In this document: positions 33,401 through 36,676 of the stretch, piece after piece
Position numbering within the stretch: position 1 is the first letter of the stretch
How the letters are laid out: the number at the start of each line of letters is the position of its first letter
Assembly (NCBI GenBank): GCA_013286565.1
Contig: JABDFM010000029.1
Location: forward strand, 1 to 36,676
Length of the DNA stretch: 36,676 nt
Direction of reading: 5' to 3'
From: Bacteroidota bacterium
GTDB taxonomy: Bacteria; Bacteroidota; Bacteroidia; Sphingobacteriales; Sphingobacteriaceae
Position numbers and translations under genes: made by a program
The notes under the pieces: generated by a model
Seen by the model: the letters and a program-made list of their open reading frames with translations, nothing else
Told to the model about the DNA's origin: nothing
Database searches by the model: none

Positions 33401-34033
33401 AAACTAAAAAGACAACTGGATGATTTTGGGCCGATCAATCCAATGGCAGTTGAGGCGTATAACGAAATGAGCCAGCGTTATGAATTTATCCAGGCACAGA
33501 AAAAAGACCTGAACGATGCAAAAGCTTCCCTCCTAACTACAATAAAAGAAATTGATGACACAGCACGCGAAAAATTCATGCTTGCTTTTATCAATGTACG
33601 TGAAAATTTTATAAAGGTATTTCGCTCACTATTTAACGAAGAAGATTCATGCGACCTTATCCTGACCGACCCGGAAAACCCGCTGGAATCGGATATTGAT
33701 ATTATTGCCAGGCCAAAAGGAAAACGCCCGTTATCTATCAATCAGCTTTCGGGTGGCGAAAAAACACTGACAGCCACGGCTATCCTGTTTTCGCTTTACC
33801 TGTTAAAGCCTGCCCCTTTCTGTATTTTTGATGAAGTTGACGCCCCGCTGGATGATACCAATATTGATAAGTTTAATGTGATCATCCGCGAGTTTTCCAA
33901 CGACTCTCAATTTATTATTGTATCCCACAACAAAAGAACCATCGCCTGCACCGATGTAATTTATGGGGTAACCATGGTTGAACAGGGGATATCAAGAGTT
34001 GTTCCTGTTGATCTGCGTGAACTGGCAGATTAA
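30488..34033 (+). CDS. smc: Chromosome segregation protein SMC
   Basis: Condensin ATPase that organises and separates chromosomes. At 1181 residues it has the full SMC layout: N-terminal head with Walker A GPNGCGKSN (31-39), coiled coil (about 170-500), hinge (about 500-660, starting near FPESIRFLKKN), second coiled coil (about 670-1010), and C-terminal head with ABC signature LSGGEKTLTA (1087-1096) and Walker B CIFDEVDAPLDD (1112-1123). ScpA and ScpB are not in the window. The start is set by the ATG directly after the 14-base repeats. It converges with the S41 protease gene across a hairpin. Confidence 0.97.
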   Translation: MQLSRLEIKGFKSFGDKVTLNFNEGVTAIVGPNGCGKSNVVDAIRWVLGEQSTRMLRSEKMENIIFNGSKSRKAANLAEVSLTFDNTKNILPTEFSQVTVTRKLYRAGDSEYRLNDVQCRLKDITDLFLDTGIGADSYSIIELKMVDEIIANKEGSRRNLFEEASGISKYKLRKKQTFNKLKDTEADLERVEDLLSEIEKNLKTLENQAKKTERYYKLKEQYKTLSIMLASFRIISFSESLNKIDDQEQKHHAEKLGIVAQIDNLEAALQQQKLDSLTKEKNLSTQQKATNEYVSKIRAYESDKKIKNEQLKFQQDKEARLTEELDRDRNQLNHVLYNIKRLAEEKAQEDENLQIVRTLVNDLKLAVDELRAQQGSQRAELNELTNTNNTLQNQIYKAEKDLEILQIQEQALEQESQRNIEDASNKEAELSHFNKVVAGLQQRSESMEKELQVIVDLEDKLQGQIKDTEAESDTIKDTIIQESRKLDARQNEYNLTKSMVDNLEGFPESIRFLKKNSDWAKNAPLFSDILFCREEYRVAIENYLEPLMNHYVVENYDEAIRAINLLGNSSKGRAQFFVLSNYSSEGIDLFKLPVLGNAIPALEVIEVEKRYQNLCNHLLKDVYLVNDSSENDLNNARIHDHIVLVGKSGRFNKSKFTMAGGSVGLFEGKRIGRAKNLENLAKEIKSVDNMLFELRSRSDELKNKLEALRSSGRKDQIANQQQDLNRLNTELVTVKTRQEQYEAFIENSRNRKEDIAQKISGIKDETLRLQPLVTELKTQKQIQNDLLASKQEAFNELNEYISVQSNAYNQENIRFHQQQNKVSGLLKDIDYRESQKENLETRIAQNSAELEKVKLAIGENLAQAGHSDDDLVEMYSQKEDLEKATQETEQEYYTWRGKITESENEITTLRRKKDQAEVIENDLKDEKNNLKLELNALKERLSVEFNIDINELLDTEPPVNESEADLRERTEKLKRQLDDFGPINPMAVEAYNEMSQRYEFIQAQKKDLNDAKASLLTTIKEIDDTAREKFMLAFINVRENFIKVFRSLFNEEDSCDLILTDPENPLESDIDIIARPKGKRPLSINQLSGGEKTLTATAILFSLYLLKPAPFCIFDEVDAPLDDTNIDKFNVIIREFSNDSQFIIVSHNKRTIACTDVIYGVTMVEQGISRVVPVDLRELAD

Positions 34034-34042
34034 TCAAAATAA

Positions 34043-34088
34043 AAAATCCGAAAACTAAGCATGTTTACTGCTTTTGTCTTCGGCTTTT
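34043..34088. terminator. Two-part hairpin between smc and the protease gene
   Basis: Outer arms 34043-34055 and 34076-34088 match in 11 of 13 positions; an inner stem AAGCA/TGCTT is at 34057-34061 and 34069-34073. The outer arms carry A- and T-runs at their ends, so it may work for both convergent genes. Confidence 0.7.
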
Positions 34089-34111
34089 AGTCTATTGCTT
34101 TAAGTTAAAAC

Positions 34112-35665
34112 TTATCTTTTCTTTTTTACCTTTTTGTCAAACACCATTCCGTTAAATTTATGCTGATCGCTAATTTTCGAATAGGTGAGGGCTCTCTGTT
34201 TAGCGAAAAGGCTTTGTGTAACCGGGGTGTTTAAACTAGCAGGCAAAGTATAACTACCTTTTTGCACGTAAATTAATATATGTGCCAATAAACGCTCAGT
34301 GGGGTCTCCAAAGTCTTTGGTTAAGTCATCAGCATCCTCCACACCTGGATAGCCACTTGCCCCAGGTGTAAATCCGTTATAATATCCTCCCTGGCCGGCC
34401 GAATTCAGTGTAGAAAATTCCGGAGTGTAATAGTCAAAATTACCGTTATTTAAAGGGATGCTAACAAAACCAACCGGTTTACCATAGCTGGTATTGCCGA
34501 CATATTGAACATCCATTTCTGGCCTGAGGTTATTTATAGTTAACTCACTTGCCGAAGCGGTCCTAAAAGTGATAATAAAAAACACCCGGTTTACGGCCAG
34601 TGTACCTACCTTACCAAAATTAACCACCTGGTTTGCAGCTTTAAAATAACCCGTTGGTATAGGGCCAATGGCTGCATTTAGTAATGGATCTGCATCATTT
34701 TGAATATTATCGGTCCAGTTGTAGGTAAACATCAGTGAACCTGATTTGGCTGCCGGAACGATCAAATTATCAAGATATTCAGCGGTACTAACATCACCGC
34801 CACCATTGCTACGCAGGTCAACTACCAGGTCGGTAACGCCTTGTGCCGTAAAATAAGCAAATGCGGTATTTAGCTGTGGCTCTGCATTAGCAGGAGATGT
34901 AAAGCTATTAAAAACCATATATCCAACAATATGGCCAAACCCCTCGTTAAACGTTTTGTAAGTAATAACGGGGTTTACAGTATAATTGGCTACAGCCATA
35001 TTGGTTACCGTAAGTGTGGTACCATCCCCTTTTTGCAAAGTCATCGAAATCGTATTACTATTTAAGATCGCATTGATCACAGCATTAAAATCATTGCTGG
35101 TTTGGTCACCATTAGGGAAGACATCATAAGTTATATTCGGGCTGCCATTAATAGTCAATATTTTGTAACCCCGTTTTATACCGGCCAGATCGGCTGGTGA
35201 GCCAGGATAAACAGATATTATCCGTAGATCAGTGACCGTATCCCAGTCAAAATCAAAGCCAAAGTCGCCTTTTGTGCCATTTAATTCAGCCGCAACTGTT
35301 CCATTATCAATGAATGAATATTTAGCATGCCCCGGACTCGGTGCATAATACTCATAAGGCTCAGGTGGGTTTGTTGCTGGATTTATCGCATATTGGGAAA
35401 GGCGATCCGATTCATTCTTTAATGTAGTAAAAGCATCACCTGCTGTATATTTTGATCCCCGGGGATCAAATGCAGCATAACTCGGGATTGCTGCATGCCA
35501 TAAATAATCCTCTTTCTCATATAGCCATACCGAATCCCTCATCTGGTCGAGCGCTGATCCCGTTTTAGTTGGCTCTGTAGGGTCTGGGTTTGATGACTTT
35601 TTGCTGCTACAGGCAGGAACTAGTAATGTTGAAATTACCAGGAGTGAGTAAAATAATTTTTTCAT
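34112..35665 (-). CDS. S41-family (C-terminal processing) peptidase, lipoprotein
   Basis: Secreted serine protease of the S41/CtpA group, anchored as a lipoprotein (signal peptide with LVPAC, Cys19). A PDZ-like segment lies at about 145-180 (SVYPGSPADLAGIKRGYKIL). The protease core shows VVDLRSNGGGD (281-291), the catalytic Ser371 in RTASASELT and Lys396 in SYGKPVG, 25 residues apart as in characterised CtpA enzymes. Length 517 residues. It lies after the HAD gene on the same strand with a 55-base gap, and converges with smc. The substrate is unknown; self-standing lipoprotein S41 peptidases are common in Bacteroidota. Confidence 0.92.
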   Translation of the reverse strand: MKKLFYSLLVISTLLVPACSSKKSSNPDPTEPTKTGSALDQMRDSVWLYEKEDYLWHAAIPSYAAFDPRGSKYTAGDAFTTLKNESDRLSQYAINPATNPPEPYEYYAPSPGHAKYSFIDNGTVAAELNGTKGDFGFDFDWDTVTDLRIISVYPGSPADLAGIKRGYKILTINGSPNITYDVFPNGDQTSNDFNAVINAILNSNTISMTLQKGDGTTLTVTNMAVANYTVNPVITYKTFNEGFGHIVGYMVFNSFTSPANAEPQLNTAFAYFTAQGVTDLVVDLRSNGGGDVSTAEYLDNLIVPAAKSGSLMFTYNWTDNIQNDADPLLNAAIGPIPTGYFKAANQVVNFGKVGTLAVNRVFFIITFRTASASELTINNLRPEMDVQYVGNTSYGKPVGFVSIPLNNGNFDYYTPEFSTLNSAGQGGYYNGFTPGASGYPGVEDADDLTKDFGDPTERLLAHILIYVQKGSYTLPASLNTPVTQSLFAKQRALTYSKISDQHKFNGMVFDKKVKKKR

Positions 35666-35720
35666 ATTTATTTGGTTAATATTAATTGTCGAAAATATTT
35701 TTATCCTAACGAAATATACA

Positions 35721-36362
35721 TCAATTTGTTATGGTTATACTTTTTGATGACTCATTTGATTCAGCACTCATATAATCTATCCCCGAAGCTTCAGCACATT
35801 GAGCATCTATCTCTGAATTTCCTATCATTATCATATTTCTCCGTTGTAAATTATGATCTTTTATTAACAGATCAATACTATCGGTTCCGGGTTTAGGTGC
35901 TGTCTCATTTGCAAAATAACAAATCAGGTAAGGCTCCAATCCATTCCATTCTGCCTGTTTGATCTTATTCAGCTGTTGACCTGGATCACCATTTGTTACT
36001 ATAAATATCTTTTTGCGGTCTATCACTATTTCCTGCAGCAAATTAAGCATCTCCTGATGAAGCAAAAGTTTCAGTGGCAGCTTGGCTGTTTTATTTAAAT
36101 GATTGAAATTATACCGGTACTTTTCGTCAATTTCCAACTCGTCCTTTAAACGATCAAAAACAGCATCCGCTCCCTCACTTAAATACGTATTTATCATCAA
36201 ATTAGTTGCGTCTTTAGCGTTTATTAACTCAGTATATTCCAAAAAACTGGTAAAAAGATAATAAACCTGGTACAAATAGTCTTTTTCGGGATAAAGAACA
36301 TTATCCAGCTCAAAAATAAAAGCATTTTTTCGGGGGTCAATGTCGCTATATTTCATTATCAA
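35721..36362 (-). CDS. HAD-superfamily protein with altered catalytic motifs
   Basis: A 213-residue HAD-like protein with a cap after motif I. Motif I reads FIFELDNVLYP: the usual nucleophile Asp is Glu18, while the second Asp (Asp20) is kept. Motif II Thr123 (IVTNGDP) and motif III Lys157 (APKPGTD) are present. Motif IV reads IGNSEIDAQCA, with Asn182 in place of the first Asp and Asp186 kept. Classical phosphatase chemistry through an Asp-phosphate is therefore doubtful; it may be a binding protein or an unusual hydrolase. It overlaps the end of the 102-residue gene by 17 bases, so the two are probably translated together. A second in-frame Met at 36356 is an alternative start. Confidence 0.85.
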   Translation of the reverse strand: MIMKYSDIDPRKNAFIFELDNVLYPEKDYLYQVYYLFTSFLEYTELINAKDATNLMINTYLSEGADAVFDRLKDELEIDEKYRYNFNHLNKTAKLPLKLLLHQEMLNLLQEIVIDRKKIFIVTNGDPGQQLNKIKQAEWNGLEPYLICYFANETAPKPGTDSIDLLIKDHNLQRRNMIMIGNSEIDAQCAEASGIDYMSAESNESSKSITITN

Positions 36363-36654
36363 TTATCTTTATGATGATGTTATATTCATAAAATAACTGC
36401 CCATCGTTCAACAACAATTGCTTTTCTTGTTCCCGTAATACGTATATGGTATCGATATCCAAATCCAGGCATAAAGCAAGCATTTTATGGGTATAGGCGA
36501 TATTTTGAGGATCTGGTAACCGGAGTACTTTACCTGATCGAACTAATAATTCGGGCAGTTCCAGGTAGTCACCTAATAAAACGTGTACTGAACCTAAAGT
36601 ATTTTTCAGCCTGTGCGCCTCCGCTGAGTTGGCTGCCGTAATTAATGTGTACAA
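36346..36654 (-). CDS. 102-residue protein resembling an ATP-grasp N-terminal domain, unknown
   Basis: Not recognised with confidence. The N terminus MYTLITAANSAEAHRLKNTL, followed by VLLGDYLELP and later TIYVLREQEK, resembles the Rossmann-like pre-ATP-grasp domain seen at the front of carbamoyl-phosphate-synthase-like ATP-grasp proteins. Here it stands alone with no ATP-grasp domain after it. Start: TTG at 36654; the in-frame stop at 36664-36666 leaves no ATG, and the next Met is residue 57. The 17-base overlap with the HAD gene suggests a functional pair. The promoter lies at or beyond the window end. Confidence 0.7.
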   Translation of the reverse strand: MYTLITAANSAEAHRLKNTLGSVHVLLGDYLELPELLVRSGKVLRLPDPQNIAYTHKMLALCLDLDIDTIYVLREQEKQLLLNDGQLFYEYNIIIKIIDNEI

Positions 36655-36676
36655 AACGATCTCTTATTGAACAATT

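Noticed and set aside
1..36676. tRNA, rRNA, riboswitch or phage genes
   Set aside because: No cloverleaf, T-loop consensus, rRNA segment, recognisable aptamer core, integrase or phage structural gene was seen on either strand by eye.

Overview
The window reads as chromosomal DNA of a Bacteroidota bacterium, most likely Sphingobacteriaceae (Mucilaginibacter/Pedobacter-like). Reasons: a ~286-residue RpoD-type primary sigma factor, type III glutamine synthetase, the 740-residue PurL form, TonB-dependent receptors with N-terminal carboxypeptidase-regulatory domains, TonB proteins that open with the 'LELVFDDRNKEYGAYDLRKHY' style N terminus, AT-rich leaders without Shine-Dalgarno sequences, and TAnnTTTG -7 promoter boxes upstream of several genes. 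The genus is inference; no 16S or tRNA gene is present.

Layout. 1-1590 (+): the 3' end of a Cu+-type P1B-ATPase, then rnhA. 7542-1679 (-): a leftward run purL, an IS200/IS605-like (RAYT-type) transposase with nested hairpin ends, a VOC protein, trmN6, a small membrane protein, a YfcE-like phosphodiesterase and fbp. 9405-7741 (-): two tandem TonB paralogues. 10147-9563 (-): a secreted DUF4468-like protein. 13095-10210 (-) and 13646-15817 (+): a nitrogen cluster of ammonium transporter plus outer-membrane porin, divergent from GSIII across a 550-base AT-rich region. 17260-15881 (-): a ClC transporter, divergent from purM (17332-18510, +). 25891-18581 (-): an Oar-like receptor, then a second TonB-dependent receptor with its lipoprotein partner. 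26222-34033 (+): lpd, an MBL-fold hydrolase, rpoD, a PhzF-family protein and smc. 36654-34112 (-): a 102-residue unknown protein, a HAD protein with altered catalytic positions, and an S41 lipoprotein protease.

How the parts relate. The two TonB proteins could energise receptors such as the two encoded at 19.7-25.9 kb. The porin, Amt and GSIII form a plausible route for ammonium from outer membrane to glutamine. purL and purM are consecutive enzymes of purine synthesis but lie 10 kb apart in separate units. Several terminators are clear, notably a 17-bp perfect stem between purM and the lipoprotein gene.

The least ordinary parts are non-coding. The transposase gene is bracketed by 34-base inverted ends (32/34 matching), each containing a hairpin, plus an inner pair of hairpins with the same core. 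At least five other gaps carry hairpins or tandem arrays assembled from short recurring words, different from gap to gap (AGTCCATAG; GTTGATTGAGTT; GGTGAAAGG; TTCCACGAATTT; AACTTAC). No phage, CRISPR array, defence island or tRNA was found.
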